From NCBI RefSeq assembly GCF_001592935.1, contig NZ_LRDB01000023.1, positions 62,001-126,000 on the forward strand: a DNA stretch of 64,000 nt, in the 5' to 3' direction. Under the pieces are notes generated by a model. The model was not told the origin of the DNA. It was given only the letters and a program-made list of their open reading frames with translations, and searched no databases. Shown here piece by piece: positions 48,964 through 58,283 of this stretch. Origin of the DNA: Roseivirga echinicomitans (GTDB taxonomy: Bacteria > Bacteroidota > Bacteroidia > Cytophagales > Cyclobacteriaceae). The translations under genes and the position numbers were made by a program. The first letter of the stretch is position 1. Each line of letters begins with the position of its first letter.

Positions 48964-49857
48964 TTATTCTTGGTTATTTTCTTCCTCTACATACAATTCA
49001 CCATCTGGAGGTAATGCTCCTGCAGGATTGGTTCCTCTTAGGCTCTTCACATAAGAAGCCACATTTTGTAAACGGATTGGATTGAGTCTGCTTTCCCATG
49101 CGATCATGGCTGTACTCGGCACACCATTTTTAATTACATTGTAAATATTGGTCATGCTTCCGCCATGTCTCCAGTAGTCATCGGTAAGGTTAGGGCCAGC
49201 CAAACCACCACCATCTGCTTTGTGACACATACCGCACTGTGCTTCGAAAAACTTCTTCCCATCAGCTAATGCCTCAGCGTCATCATTGAATGGCACATTG
49301 CTTTCATCAAAATCCACTACAATGGTTTGTTCAATATCATTCTTGGCCGCCAAAGCCAAAGCCATCTCAATCTCATACTCCTCTTCCTGTAAAGGTGAAG
49401 TTTTGAATACATGGAAGACCATTAGGTAAATCACAGCATAGACAACTGACAAGTAGAATAGGGCCTTCCACCAAGGTGGCAGGTGATTATCAAGCTCCTT
49501 AATCCCATCGTAATCATGGTCGAGCATAATATCTTGCTCTTCTTCCATAGGCTTAAGTGCATTCCACTTGTCCCAAGTTTTAGATAACCAGCTTGGTTCC
49601 TTTTCTAAGCTGGCTTTCTTTTCTGTCGACATTTCCGTTCTAACAACAGCTTTAAGCAGCGACAGTAAACTCACGGCTAAAAGCATTACCAAAATCGCAA
49701 CGATAATCAGTAAAACAACCACCACATAAAAGGCCGTAGTTGGAGAAACCCCAGAAGGACTCTCAGTTTGAGCCGCCATTGGTGTTGTAAGTAACAGTAA
49801 TGGCAACAATAAGTATTTCGAACTCAGGTTTTTTAGTATTGATTTTATCCTTTCCAT
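48964..49857 (-). CDS. ccoP: cbb3 oxidase subunit CcoP, single-haem
   Basis: Cytochrome c subunit of the oxidase, 297 aa from the ATG at 49857, just after ccoQ. An earlier in-frame ATG at 49875 would add six residues and overlap ccoQ. A hydrophobic N-terminal segment near 14-29 (LLLPLLLLTTPMAA) is probably a signal peptide. Two membrane helices follow, the second after DNHLPPWWKALFYLSVVYAV. Only one haem motif, CGMCH (208-212), is present; the classic CcoP has two. Methionine in the PSTAMIAW segment is the probable sixth ligand. Confidence 0.9.
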   Translation of the reverse strand: MERIKSILKNLSSKYLLLPLLLLTTPMAAQTESPSGVSPTTAFYVVVVLLIIVAILVMLLAVSLLSLLKAVVRTEMSTEKKASLEKEPSWLSKTWDKWNALKPMEEEQDIMLDHDYDGIKELDNHLPPWWKALFYLSVVYAVIYLMVFHVFKTSPLQEEEYEIEMALALAAKNDIEQTIVVDFDESNVPFNDDAEALADGKKFFEAQCGMCHKADGGGLAGPNLTDDYWRHGGSMTNIYNVIKNGVPSTAMIAWESRLNPIRLQNVASYVKSLRGTNPAGALPPDGELYVEEENNQE

Positions 49858-49861
49858 GAGC

Positions 49862-50062
49862 TTAGTGGTTTTCATTTTTAAAATCAGATGAGATAATTGT
49901 TGCGTCATCAGTAAGAGGAATGTCACTCATTTCCTCCACATAGTCTTTCTTCATTCGCCATACATAAACCATTAGGCCAACAAAGAATACAAAGAAGATG
50001 GTAAGCGAAATGATCGGCCAAACCTCTACATTATGAATCTTTTCAAAATAGTGCTTGAACAT
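49862..50062 (-). CDS. ccoQ: cbb3 oxidase CcoQ-like subunit
   Basis: A 66-aa membrane protein with one helix at about residues 14-35 (IISLTIFFVFFVGLMVYVWR) and a charged tail MKKDYVEEMSDIPL. Its position between ccoNO and ccoP, with spacers of 3 and 4 bases, and its size and topology indicate CcoQ; sequence similarity in this family is low. Confidence 0.8.
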   Translation of the reverse strand: MFKHYFEKIHNVEVWPIISLTIFFVFFVGLMVYVWRMKKDYVEEMSDIPLTDDATIISSDFKNENH

Positions 50063-50065
50063 GAT

Positions 50066-52189
50066 TTAAGGTTTTTGATCGTTTGACTTCACTTTAATAT
50101 CTGTACCCAACCTTTGCAGGTAAGCAATCAGAGCAACAATTTCAGCTTGTTCAGAAATTTCGATATCGCTGGCCGCTAAATCAGCGGTTATTTCCTTGGC
50201 CTGTTTCATCAAATCATCGTTGGCCGTTGCCTCATAACCTTCAGCATATGGAACTCCCACGGTTCTGAGCGCTTTAATTTTACCTGCGGTTTCGTCCAAA
50301 TCTATGGATTGAGTAAACATCCAAGCATAAGGCGGCATAATAGAACCCGGTGAGGTTGAAGTAGGATCAAGCATGTGGTTGAAGTGCCATACATTATTGT
50401 ATTTGCCGCCTACCCTATGTAAATCTGGCCCTGTACGTTTCGATCCCCAAAGGAATGGGTGATCATATACAAATTCACCTGCTTTGGAGTATTCTCCATA
50501 GCGCTCAGTTTCCGACCTAAACGGCCTTACCATTTGCGTATGGCAGTTGTTACAGCCCTCTTTTATGTATAAATCTCTTCCATGAAGCTCCAAAGGTGTG
50601 TAAGGTTGTACACTTGCAATGGTTGGAATATTAGACTTGATCAAGAAAGTAGGTACCATTTCTACCACCCCACCAATGACAATGGCCACTAAAGTAAGGA
50701 CAGTGAAAATTAGTGGTTTTCTTTCCAATACAGCATGCCAGTGACCTCCTACAATTTTCTTTTTCTCCAATGCTGGAGCCTCTGCGGCTTCCTCCGCCTT
50801 AAAGCTTCCTTGCTTGGCGGTTTTCACCAAGTTGTAAGCCATCATAATGGCACCCGCTAAGTAGAGCACCCCACCAACAGCTCTCATCATGTACATTGGC
50901 ACAATTTGAGTTACTGTTTCTAAGAAGTTAGGGTATTCTAAAAAGCCCTCAGCATTAAAGCTTTTCCACATTAAACTCTGCACCACACCGGCAGTGTAAA
51001 GCGGTAATGCATATACTAGAATCCCTAGCGTACCAATCCAGAAGTGGACATTGGCCAATTTCGTAGAGTATAGTTTTGTTCCCCACATTCTTGGGATCAT
51101 CCAGTAGAGCATACCGAAGATCAAGAATCCATTCCAACCTAAACCACCCACATGAACGTGAGCAATAATCCAGTCAGTAAAGTGGGCAATGGCATTTACA
51201 TTTTTAATCGAAAGTAATGGCCCTTCAAGTGTGGCCATACCGTACGCAGTAACGGCTACCACCATAAATTTCAAAACTGGATCTTCACGAACCCTGTCCC
51301 AAGCACCTCTTAATGTTAAAAGTCCGTTGAGCATACCACCCCAAGAAGGGGCGATCAACATGATTGAAAATACAGTTCCTAAAGATTGTGCCCAGTTAGG
51401 CAAAGAAGTGTACAAAAGGTGGTGAGGCCCAGCCCAGATGTAGATGAAAATCAGCGACCAGAAGTGAATAATTGAAAGCTTATAGGAATAAACTGGCCTG
51501 TTGGCTGCCTTAGGTAAGAAGTAGTACATAATACCCAAGAAAGGCGTGGTCAGGAAGAATGCTACTGCATTGTGTCCATACCACCATTGCACTAACGCAT
51601 CTTGTACACCAGCATACCAGGAGTAACTTTTGAACATGGTTACCGGAATCTCAAATGAGTTCACTACGTGCAAAACTGCTACTGTAACAAATGTGGCAAT
51701 GTAGAACCAAATGGCTACATACATGTGGCGTTCTCGTCTTTTCAGAATCGTACCAATCATGTTAATACCAAACACCACCCAAATAATTGTAATCGCAATA
51801 TCAATTGGCCATTCCAGCTCAGCATATTCCTTCGAGGTGTTCATCCCCAAAGGCAGGGTAATCACGGCTGCTAAAATAATGAGCTGCCAGCCCCAGAAGT
51901 GAATCCAACTTAGCATATCGCTGAACATGCGCGCTTTTAGCAAACGCTGCATAGAATAATACACCCCCGCAAACATGGCGTTACCCACAAATGCAAAAAT
52001 TACTGCATTGGTGTGTAGCGGACGGATACGACCGAAAGTAGTGAATTGAAGACCTAAATTAGCTTCGGGTAAAAAAAGCTGGGTGGCCATTAAAATACCC
52101 ACCAACATTCCTATCAGTCCAAAAGTGACCGTGGCGATGACGAAGTATTTGACAATTTTGTTGTCGTACTTGAATTGCTGTAGTTCCAT
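50066..52189 (-). CDS. ccoNO: Fused cbb3 oxidase subunits CcoN-CcoO
   Basis: Catalytic core of cbb3 cytochrome oxidase, 707 aa. Residues 1-~470 are CcoN with twelve helices and metal-ligand histidines H59, H206, H256-H257, H344 and H346. A linker (APALEKKK) leads to CcoO, residues ~490-707, with one membrane helix (IFTVLTLVAIVIGGVVEMVP) and a haem c motif CNNCH at 546-550. The fusion is typical of Bacteroidota. The enzyme reduces oxygen with high affinity and pumps protons. It is the first gene of the structural operon. Confidence 0.97.
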   Translation of the reverse strand: MELQQFKYDNKIVKYFVIATVTFGLIGMLVGILMATQLFLPEANLGLQFTTFGRIRPLHTNAVIFAFVGNAMFAGVYYSMQRLLKARMFSDMLSWIHFWGWQLIILAAVITLPLGMNTSKEYAELEWPIDIAITIIWVVFGINMIGTILKRRERHMYVAIWFYIATFVTVAVLHVVNSFEIPVTMFKSYSWYAGVQDALVQWWYGHNAVAFFLTTPFLGIMYYFLPKAANRPVYSYKLSIIHFWSLIFIYIWAGPHHLLYTSLPNWAQSLGTVFSIMLIAPSWGGMLNGLLTLRGAWDRVREDPVLKFMVVAVTAYGMATLEGPLLSIKNVNAIAHFTDWIIAHVHVGGLGWNGFLIFGMLYWMIPRMWGTKLYSTKLANVHFWIGTLGILVYALPLYTAGVVQSLMWKSFNAEGFLEYPNFLETVTQIVPMYMMRAVGGVLYLAGAIMMAYNLVKTAKQGSFKAEEAAEAPALEKKKIVGGHWHAVLERKPLIFTVLTLVAIVIGGVVEMVPTFLIKSNIPTIASVQPYTPLELHGRDLYIKEGCNNCHTQMVRPFRSETERYGEYSKAGEFVYDHPFLWGSKRTGPDLHRVGGKYNNVWHFNHMLDPTSTSPGSIMPPYAWMFTQSIDLDETAGKIKALRTVGVPYAEGYEATANDDLMKQAKEITADLAASDIEISEQAEIVALIAYLQRLGTDIKVKSNDQKP

Positions 52190-52222
52190 AATTTAAAAGG
52201 CGTAGTTATTCCTAAACCTTTG

Positions 52223-52286
52223 CAAGGTAGATTCAACAGCTTCGTTTCAACCTGACAGGCATTAGCCAAAAAGATGATATAAATCA
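52223..52286 (-). promoter_or_regulatory. Candidate ccoNO promoter with FNR/CRP-type site
   Basis: TGATATAAATCA (52275-52286) is a perfect TGAT-N4-ATCA palindrome. On the minus strand a near-consensus promoter follows: TTG (52248-52250), 18 bases, TACCTTG (52223-52229), one base short of TACCTTTG. The palindrome centre would lie about 61 bases before the start site, a position used for class I activation. The site could also serve the divergent gene at 52424. Promoter assignment is less certain than the palindrome. Confidence 0.55.
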
Positions 52287-52423
52287 GGTTTTTGAATTTG
52301 GAGATTAACCTTTGCTCGAATTGATACTAGCACCTCTGAATTTAACATCATGGCTTACAATCATTTACTTAGGCCTAGCAACCGTTTTGAGTGTCTAAAA
52401 CTCTTTGTACCTTATCCGTCATT

Positions 52424-52816
52424 ATGAAAACCACGAATATGAGAACCGCACTTAAGCTCGAAGAAATCGGGCTTTTATTGATCGTTTGCCTGGTCTATTT
52501 TGAGTTTTACGAAGGTGGATGGGTGCTCTTTGCTAGCTTATTTTTTGCCCCGGATTTAGCATTTCTGGCCATTATAGTAAATAAAAAAGTGGCTACTATT
52601 GCTTACAATGCTGCCCATCATAAAGGTTTAATTTCGCTATTAATGATTATTGGCTACCTGCTCTCCAATGAATTGCTCATTCTTATCGGATTGATCTTTA
52701 TGGCGCATTCTTGCTTCGATAGAATGCTAGGCTACGGATTAAAATACTTCGACAGCTTTGACCATACCCATTTGGGTTGGATGGGGAAGAGTAAGCATAA
52801 GAATCTAGAAGTTTAG
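52424..52816 (+). CDS. DUF4260 membrane protein
   Basis: A 130-aa protein from the ATG at 52424; a GTG at 52391 would add eleven residues and seems less likely. It has four hydrophobic segments and the DUF4260 tail signature HSCFDRMLGYGLKYFDSFDH with THLGWMGK. The family's function is unknown. It is transcribed divergently from ccoNO and convergently with the next gene, and is not part of the oxidase operons. Confidence 0.75.
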   Translation: MKTTNMRTALKLEEIGLLLIVCLVYFEFYEGGWVLFASLFFAPDLAFLAIIVNKKVATIAYNAAHHKGLISLLMIIGYLLSNELLILIGLIFMAHSCFDRMLGYGLKYFDSFDHTHLGWMGKSKHKNLEV

Positions 52817-52846
52817 GAATTGGTTATTAGGGAAGAGTTATTAGGG

Positions 52847-53344
52847 CTAGATCTGATATTGCGATTTAATTTTCTTTATTTCTTTACCCATTTCGCTAGA
52901 ATCAATCACGAAAGAGAAGAATGGCGAGTCGATTTTTACGTACTTCCCCTGCGAGGATTCTGACACAAAGAATACCCTCTCTCCTAATGACTTCAGCCTA
53001 ACTTTATAAATAGGAGGAGCAAAAAATCGCACCCTCCCTAATTCCTCCACTTCTGTCCATTTATAAATCCTATCTTCTTCCTTTTCATGGATTATAATTT
53101 GGCCTTGAGATATAGAGACATTTTTGATCATTCGATAGTAAAGCAGATTCACCAAAATTAGCATAACTCCAATAGCGCAAAAAATGATGCTATCTAACCC
53201 ATCTGTGAGCTGATATTCTGTTTCACTAATAACCTTTTCTTGCGGGAAGAAGAAAATCACGCTACCAAAAACTAAAAGAAAAACACCTATGATAATCAGT
53301 AAATGTTTGAGCAAAAACGTTTGGGTAGCGTTATTTTCAATCAT
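52847..53344 (-). CDS. Hypothetical two-helix membrane protein
   Basis: A 165-aa protein not assigned to a named family. Two membrane helices (about 14-31 LIIIGVFLLVFGSVIFFF and 48-68 LDSIIFCAIGVMLILVNLLY) precede a soluble C-terminal part with ISQGQIIIHEKEEDRIYKWT and KVRLKSLGERVFFVSE, a beta-rich pattern resembling a PH-like domain. It stands alone between DUF4260 and hemN. Confidence 0.6.
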   Translation of the reverse strand: MIENNATQTFLLKHLLIIIGVFLLVFGSVIFFFPQEKVISETEYQLTDGLDSIIFCAIGVMLILVNLLYYRMIKNVSISQGQIIIHEKEEDRIYKWTEVEELGRVRFFAPPIYKVRLKSLGERVFFVSESSQGKYVKIDSPFFSFVIDSSEMGKEIKKIKSQYQI

Positions 53345-53450
53345 GGATCTTCAATCGATTTATCCATAAATCTAATAAAAAACCTTCACCATAGCCTCGA
53401 ATACTAAAGGCGATTGCACAGTCTAGATGTTGCTCAAACCAATCCCCCAT

Positions 53451-53471
53451 CCCCCTTTTCCAAAAAGGGGG
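53451..53471. repeat. Intergenic inverted repeat
   Basis: CCCCCTTTT (53451-53459) and AAAAGGGGG (53463-53471) form a 9-bp stem. The direct repeat ATCCCCC also flanks it, near 53442-53455. Similar C5T4/A4G5 palindromes are scattered in Bacteroidota genomes, probably as a small repeat family. It sits in the 203-base gap downstream of hemN; nothing else is recognised there. Confidence 0.55.
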
Positions 53472-53547
53472 AAAACTCCGAATCAGCAGTGTCAGTAATT
53501 ATTAAATGCAGCTAAATACGAACCATAAGCCTAGTAATGTGTCAAAA

Positions 53548-54891
53548 TCACACCGCCCGACTAAACAATTTACTTCCGTTTTCTGGTTCGTAATAGGCAT
53601 CGAAAAGGGCACAGATATTTCTGAGGAACATCATGCCTTTGCTGGTTACTTGATAGTTAAGACAGAACTTCTCTATTAAACCCTCCTCCACCATTTGGTT
53701 GAAAGCTGTATATTTCTCAGAATTGAGTTCAAGCACATCACGCATTTGAATCCGGGCACTGCAAGCAATATCAAGAATGAGTTGCTTGGCTTCCATTTCA
53801 GGAACGGTCATCAAGTGGCCTTTGAATATTGGAAATTCACCGGCTTCAACTTTAGCTCGGTAACCTTCTACCGACTTTGCATTTTGAGCATACGCTACTC
53901 CAATATCTGAAATAGAAGACACTCCTAGCCCAATCATAAAATTGGTTCTGGATTCGGTGTAGCCCATGAAATTACGGTGCAGTCTTCCTTTACTTCTGGC
54001 TTCACAAAGCGGATCTTCAGGCAAAGCAAAATGATCCATTCCAATAGACTCATAGCCCATATCGATCAATAATGCTTGACCAAGCATATTCAGTTTGTGT
54101 TTTTCTTCACCCTCAGGAATGTGCTCTTCAGAATAAGCCCTCTGACCAGGCTTTACCCAAGGCACATGCGCATAACTATAAAACGCAATGCGGTCGGGCT
54201 TAAAGCGCTTGACCACATCCATGGTTTGCTTGATGCCATAAATGGTTTGAAAAGGCAAACCATAAATCAGGTCGAAATTCACTGAAGTGTAACCGATTTC
54301 TCTGGCCGCTTTAGTTACCTTTTCTATGTTTTCTAAAGGCTGAAGTCTATTAATGGCCTTTTGTACTTTAAAGTCAACATCCTGAACGCCATAACTCACG
54401 CGGGTAAAACCTACATCGTAAAGCGCTACTAAATGTTCGTAAGTCGTATTGTTTGGGTGGCCCTCAAAACTGAATTGATAATCGGGATGTACATCTATGG
54501 AGTCGAGGATAGACTCCATTAAATACCTCAAGTTTTCAGGAGAGAAAAACGTTGGAGTGCCTCCGCCTAAATGAATTTCTCGTACCACAGGCTTCTTACC
54601 AAAAAGCGCTAAATATAACTTCCATTCTTTGAGTAAAGATTCAATATAAGGTAATTCCACCTTATGATTAATAGTAATACGTGTATTGCAACCACAGTAA
54701 GTACAGAGTGATTCGCAATAAGGCAAGTGAAGATAAAGGCTTATCCCCTCTTCCTTTGTTTGTTGAAAAGAAGCCTTAAGCCTTCCTTTATATTCCTCAA
54801 GTTGAAAAGCATTTACATCCCAAGCCGGCACTGTTGGGTAACTGGTGTATCTTGGAACTGGCACATCATATTTCTTCACTAAATCAATCAT
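53548..54891 (-). CDS. hemN: Oxygen-independent coproporphyrinogen III oxidase
   Basis: Radical-SAM enzyme that decarboxylates coproporphyrinogen III for haem synthesis under low oxygen, 447 aa from the ATG at 54891 (MIDLVKKYDVPVPRYTSYPT). The cluster-binding motif is C59, C63, C66 with Cys68 following (HLPYCESLCTYCGCN). HLGGGTPTFFSPENL lies downstream. Twelve extra in-frame codons upstream are excluded, since the ATG overlaps the ccoS stop by 8 bases. It is the last gene of the usp-ccoI-ccoS-hemN operon, so haem supply is coupled to oxidase assembly. Confidence 0.96.
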   Translation of the reverse strand: MIDLVKKYDVPVPRYTSYPTVPAWDVNAFQLEEYKGRLKASFQQTKEEGISLYLHLPYCESLCTYCGCNTRITINHKVELPYIESLLKEWKLYLALFGKKPVVREIHLGGGTPTFFSPENLRYLMESILDSIDVHPDYQFSFEGHPNNTTYEHLVALYDVGFTRVSYGVQDVDFKVQKAINRLQPLENIEKVTKAAREIGYTSVNFDLIYGLPFQTIYGIKQTMDVVKRFKPDRIAFYSYAHVPWVKPGQRAYSEEHIPEGEEKHKLNMLGQALLIDMGYESIGMDHFALPEDPLCEARSKGRLHRNFMGYTESRTNFMIGLGVSSISDIGVAYAQNAKSVEGYRAKVEAGEFPIFKGHLMTVPEMEAKQLILDIACSARIQMRDVLELNSEKYTAFNQMVEEGLIEKFCLNYQVTSKGMMFLRNICALFDAYYEPENGSKLFSRAV

Positions 54892-55054
54892 CTTTGGCCT
54901 CCTTTTCTTTTTTGACGCGGTCTTCAAATAACATTCTCACCGAAGGTGAATAAGTATCATCGAACTGCCCAGATTTGACCGCCCAGAAAAAAGCAGTTAA
55001 AAACGCAATTGCGACAACCAAACTGACCAATATGAGAATGAGAATGACCGACAT
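54884..55054 (-). CDS. ccoS: cbb3 oxidase maturation protein CcoS
   Basis: A 56-aa protein read directly from the sequence. It begins MSVILILILVSLVVAIAFLT, has one membrane helix and continues with FFWAVKSGQFDD, the CcoS signature. It is needed for haem and copper insertion in other bacteria. The start lies 2 bases after ccoI and the stop overlaps the hemN start. Confidence 0.93.
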   Translation of the reverse strand: MSVILILILVSLVVAIAFLTAFFWAVKSGQFDDTYSPSVRMLFEDRVKKEKEAKDD

Positions 55055-55056
55055 AT

Positions 55057-57468
55057 TTATTTGAGTTTTATTTTTTTAGAAATCAGATTAATAGAAACAG
55101 TAGTAAAAACCACTATGGAAATACTACTTAGTGGCATAAGAATGGCCGCAACGAGAGGTGTTAACTCTCCAGCGACAGCAAAACTTAGCCCAATGCCATT
55201 ATAGAGTAAAGACAAGATGAAACTAGCTAAAATGACATTCCTGCCTTCATGCGCCAGTTGAATAAACTTGTGTAAATCCATCAGGTTTGATGCTTTTAAA
55301 ATAGCATCGCTAGCGGGTGAAAAGAGTGATACATCTTCGGTAATGGCAATACCCACTTTACTTTGCTGTAATGCTCCTGCATCATTTAAGCCATCGCCCA
55401 ACATAATAACATCATTGCCCTTTGCTTGAATTTCTTTAATGGCCTTGAGTTTGTCTTCGGGACTTTGGTTAAAGCGTAAGGTCGAACCTGTTGGGAACAT
55501 CGACTTTAAGCGTTCGGCTTCTTTATCGTTGTCGCCAGAAAGCACCTGAAACTTGAATTTGTTTTTTAACGCATCTAGCAAAGCACTTAGGCCTTTTCTA
55601 TAAGTAGCCTCGAAGCTGAAATAACCTTTATAGTCATCACCAATGCTGACATGCACTTGAGTGGCATTGTTTTGAGTGCTTTTCTCCACTCCTAAAAATT
55701 TGGCAGAACCTACCTTTACCGTCAAACCACTGACCACAGACACAAAACCTTTGCCTTCAATTTCTTCAAAAGACTCTATGTTATAATCAAAACCTTTGGC
55801 TTCCGTAAACTGCTTTATCCATCTGCTCAACGGATGCGTACTGCTGGCCACTGCGGTATGGATTAGCGCCTTTTCTGCTTCAGAAAGTGCTGGTCCACAG
55901 AACTTCAAAGCCTCACCTTGAGTTTCAGTAATCGTTCCCGTTTTATCGAATACAATTGTGTTTGTGGCGTTCAATTTTTCAATGACGTCTGCATTTTTCA
56001 GGTAGAAATGATTTCTTCCAAAAACACGCATAATACTGCCCATGGTAAATGGTGTAGAGAGGGCTAAAGCACAAGGGCAAGCAATTATAAGAACAGCCGT
56101 AAACACCAACCAAGTTTGGCTAGGGTCTGTCAGCTGCCAAAAAATAGCCGAACCAAAGGCAATCAGAAGTATAACTAGCGTAAAGTAGCGGCTCACTTTG
56201 TCAACCAGCTTAGTATGGACTTCCTTCTCACCAAATGCATCATTGTTCCAAAGCTGAGTGAGGTAACTCTGCGAAACTTCTTTCTGAATAACAAAACGGA
56301 CCTGTTTACCTACTTGTCTTCCGCCAGCATATACATAGTCACCTTTTTTGCGTGCTACGGGCACAGATTCTCCCGTTACAAAACTGTAATCTATTGAAGC
56401 ATAATCGTCAATCAAGATGGCATCGGCAGGGAGCACTTCTCCATTTCGGAGCAGCACTTCATCGCCTTTCTTCAACTCCTTTACAGGCACTGGCGCAAAG
56501 GCGTCATTAATTCTCTTTTGAACCGCCAGCGGAAAGTAAGATTGGTAATCACGTTCGAAGGAAAGAGCCTCGTAGGTTTTACTTTGAAACCATTTCCCGA
56601 TCAGTAGAAAAAACACTAAGCCCACCAGCGAATCGAAATAACCTGGGCCAACATCAGCAATGACTTCATAACTACTTCGAACAAAAAGGGCCAATAAACC
56701 TATGGCAATGGGCACATCAATATTGGCGAATTTTTGCTTCGCACCTTTCAAGGCTGAAGTGAAATATTCACTACCCGAGTAAAAAACTACTGGTAAGGAA
56801 AGGGCCAAACTCAAATACCTGAAAAAACTTCGGTATTCTTCTTCCACCCCAGCGATGCCCAAGTAGTCAGGGAAACTGAGCAACATGACGTTACCAAAAC
56901 AAAAACCAGCAATCCCCATTTTGATGAGCAACTGCTTATCGAAAGTCTTCTGTGGTTTTTTAGATTCATCTGAATCCTTGAGGTTGATCTGCGGACCGTA
57001 ACCAATCGAGTCAAGCATTTCGGCCAACTGGCGCAAGCTCATCTCATCAGACTTATAATTAACAGTCAGTTTCTTTGATGAAAAATTGATTACGGAATCA
57101 AGAACTGCTGGATTCAAACGGTCTAAACTTTCCAGCAACCAAATACATGAACTGCAATGCACATTGGGGATGTGCAGCGTAGCTCTTTGAAAACCTTCGC
57201 CTTCAAAATCTAGCACTTCTCTTTTGATTGACTCATTGTCTAGAAAATCAAAGAGAGAATGTTCGGCTTTGTCTCTTATGGTAAACCCTGGAGTGCTTTC
57301 CATGGAGTAATAATCACAGAGATCATTACTACTTAGGATTTCATAGACGGTTTTACAGCCGTTGCAACAAAAGCTATGCTCTTCAAAAGTCAGTTTACCT
57401 TCAAGGCAATCTTCTCCACAGTGATAGCACTTGGTTTCATTTTTCACTATGGTGCTTACGGAATTCAC
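55057..57468 (-). CDS. ccoI: Copper-type P1B ATPase CcoI
   Basis: Exports or delivers copper for cbb3 oxidase assembly, 803 aa. The N-terminus has a Cys-rich metal domain (CYHCGEDC, SFCCNGCK, residues 14-38) and an HMA-like domain with CSSC at 105-108. Eight membrane helices include the transport motif CPC at 464-466. The phosphorylation motif DKTGT is at 508-512 and GDGLNDAGAL occurs in the P domain. It overlaps the stress-protein gene by four bases (ATGA). Confidence 0.96.
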   Translation of the reverse strand: MNSVSTIVKNETKCYHCGEDCLEGKLTFEEHSFCCNGCKTVYEILSSNDLCDYYSMESTPGFTIRDKAEHSLFDFLDNESIKREVLDFEGEGFQRATLHIPNVHCSSCIWLLESLDRLNPAVLDSVINFSSKKLTVNYKSDEMSLRQLAEMLDSIGYGPQINLKDSDESKKPQKTFDKQLLIKMGIAGFCFGNVMLLSFPDYLGIAGVEEEYRSFFRYLSLALSLPVVFYSGSEYFTSALKGAKQKFANIDVPIAIGLLALFVRSSYEVIADVGPGYFDSLVGLVFFLLIGKWFQSKTYEALSFERDYQSYFPLAVQKRINDAFAPVPVKELKKGDEVLLRNGEVLPADAILIDDYASIDYSFVTGESVPVARKKGDYVYAGGRQVGKQVRFVIQKEVSQSYLTQLWNNDAFGEKEVHTKLVDKVSRYFTLVILLIAFGSAIFWQLTDPSQTWLVFTAVLIIACPCALALSTPFTMGSIMRVFGRNHFYLKNADVIEKLNATNTIVFDKTGTITETQGEALKFCGPALSEAEKALIHTAVASSTHPLSRWIKQFTEAKGFDYNIESFEEIEGKGFVSVVSGLTVKVGSAKFLGVEKSTQNNATQVHVSIGDDYKGYFSFEATYRKGLSALLDALKNKFKFQVLSGDNDKEAERLKSMFPTGSTLRFNQSPEDKLKAIKEIQAKGNDVIMLGDGLNDAGALQQSKVGIAITEDVSLFSPASDAILKASNLMDLHKFIQLAHEGRNVILASFILSLLYNGIGLSFAVAGELTPLVAAILMPLSSISIVVFTTVSINLISKKIKLK

Positions 57469-58256
57469 TTCTTATAGATGAACAAAGGCGAACTTTTTGC
57501 TCGACAATCGGCAATTGTTTTTGGGCAAGCTAATATTTCTTCTCCCAAGTTAGTGCCTGTCAAAATCATGGCCTTGTCGGTATCTGAGTTAAGCTCGTTA
57601 AAAAACTCGTTAATAGGCTCCTCTACCATAAGCTGCATTCCAATATTTGGGAAGGCCATTTTTAAATAGTCAACAAAGAATTTCTCATTTTCCGTTTGCG
57701 CTTCGTCTTCTGGAAAATTGAATAGTACTGAAAGTGGAAGCTCAGCCAAATCGGGGTTGAAAATTTTAAGAAAGTCTTTTACGATTTGCAGTGAATGGTG
57801 TTCTGGTTCGTGCACCATGATTAAGCGATCTACCTTGGCATTCTTAGGCAGTACTAAAACAGGGCAGTTTACTCTGTTAATCAGTCTCGTTAGTTCTTCC
57901 CAACCATTCTTGTTTCCGAAAATAGAAGAATCAATGATGAACAAATCGGCAACACCAGAAAGACCCGCTAGACTTGCTTCGGTCAGTTCAGATTTAAACA
58001 CTTCTGCATTTACATTTGCAGGAACCTTCAATCCCTCCACTTTCAATTCGAATTCTACTTTTTTTAATAGATTTAAAGAATGTGCCGACCCATTTGAGCG
58101 TGTATTTGCCTCTATCAGCTCATTTTCTGCACTTTCATCTACACACAAAAAAGTAAAGAAATACTCATTCAGCGGATTTAGGAAGCCACTTATCCTTTGA
58201 TAAAGTACCTCTAAATCACTTTGAATTCCCGCCCCAATTAAAATTTTCTGTTTCAA
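57465..58256 (-). CDS. Universal-stress-protein-like protein
   Basis: A 263-aa protein with two Usp-like halves. The N-terminus MKQKILIGAGIQSDLEVLYQ and the segment LIDSSIF/CPVLVLPKNAKVDRL match the family fold; the second half ends SSPLFIYKK. It starts with a TTG codon at 58256: an in-frame stop lies a few codons upstream and no ATG is available before the conserved start. It is the first gene of the ccoI-ccoS-hemN operon, under the FNR-type promoter at 58284-58326, so it is likely induced at low oxygen. Its molecular role is unknown. Confidence 0.7.
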   Translation of the reverse strand: MKQKILIGAGIQSDLEVLYQRISGFLNPLNEYFFTFLCVDESAENELIEANTRSNGSAHSLNLLKKVEFELKVEGLKVPANVNAEVFKSELTEASLAGLSGVADLFIIDSSIFGNKNGWEELTRLINRVNCPVLVLPKNAKVDRLIMVHEPEHHSLQIVKDFLKIFNPDLAELPLSVLFNFPEDEAQTENEKFFVDYLKMAFPNIGMQLMVEEPINEFFNELNSDTDKAMILTGTNLGEEILACPKTIADCRAKSSPLFIYKK

Positions 58257-58283
58257 AACCCTTAATTCAGTTTACCACTGAAA

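Noticed and set aside
49858-49926. Earlier start for ccoP
   Set aside because: The extension overlaps ccoQ and its residues do not form a signal peptide; the ATG at 49857 follows the ccoQ stop by 4 bases.
52391-52423. GTG start for the DUF4260 gene
   Set aside because: Eleven added residues do not fit the family and a normal ATG follows at 52424.
57718-58200. 160-codon plus-strand ORF opposite the Usp-like gene
   Set aside because: It is a mirror frame of a supported gene, with no domain and no promoter.
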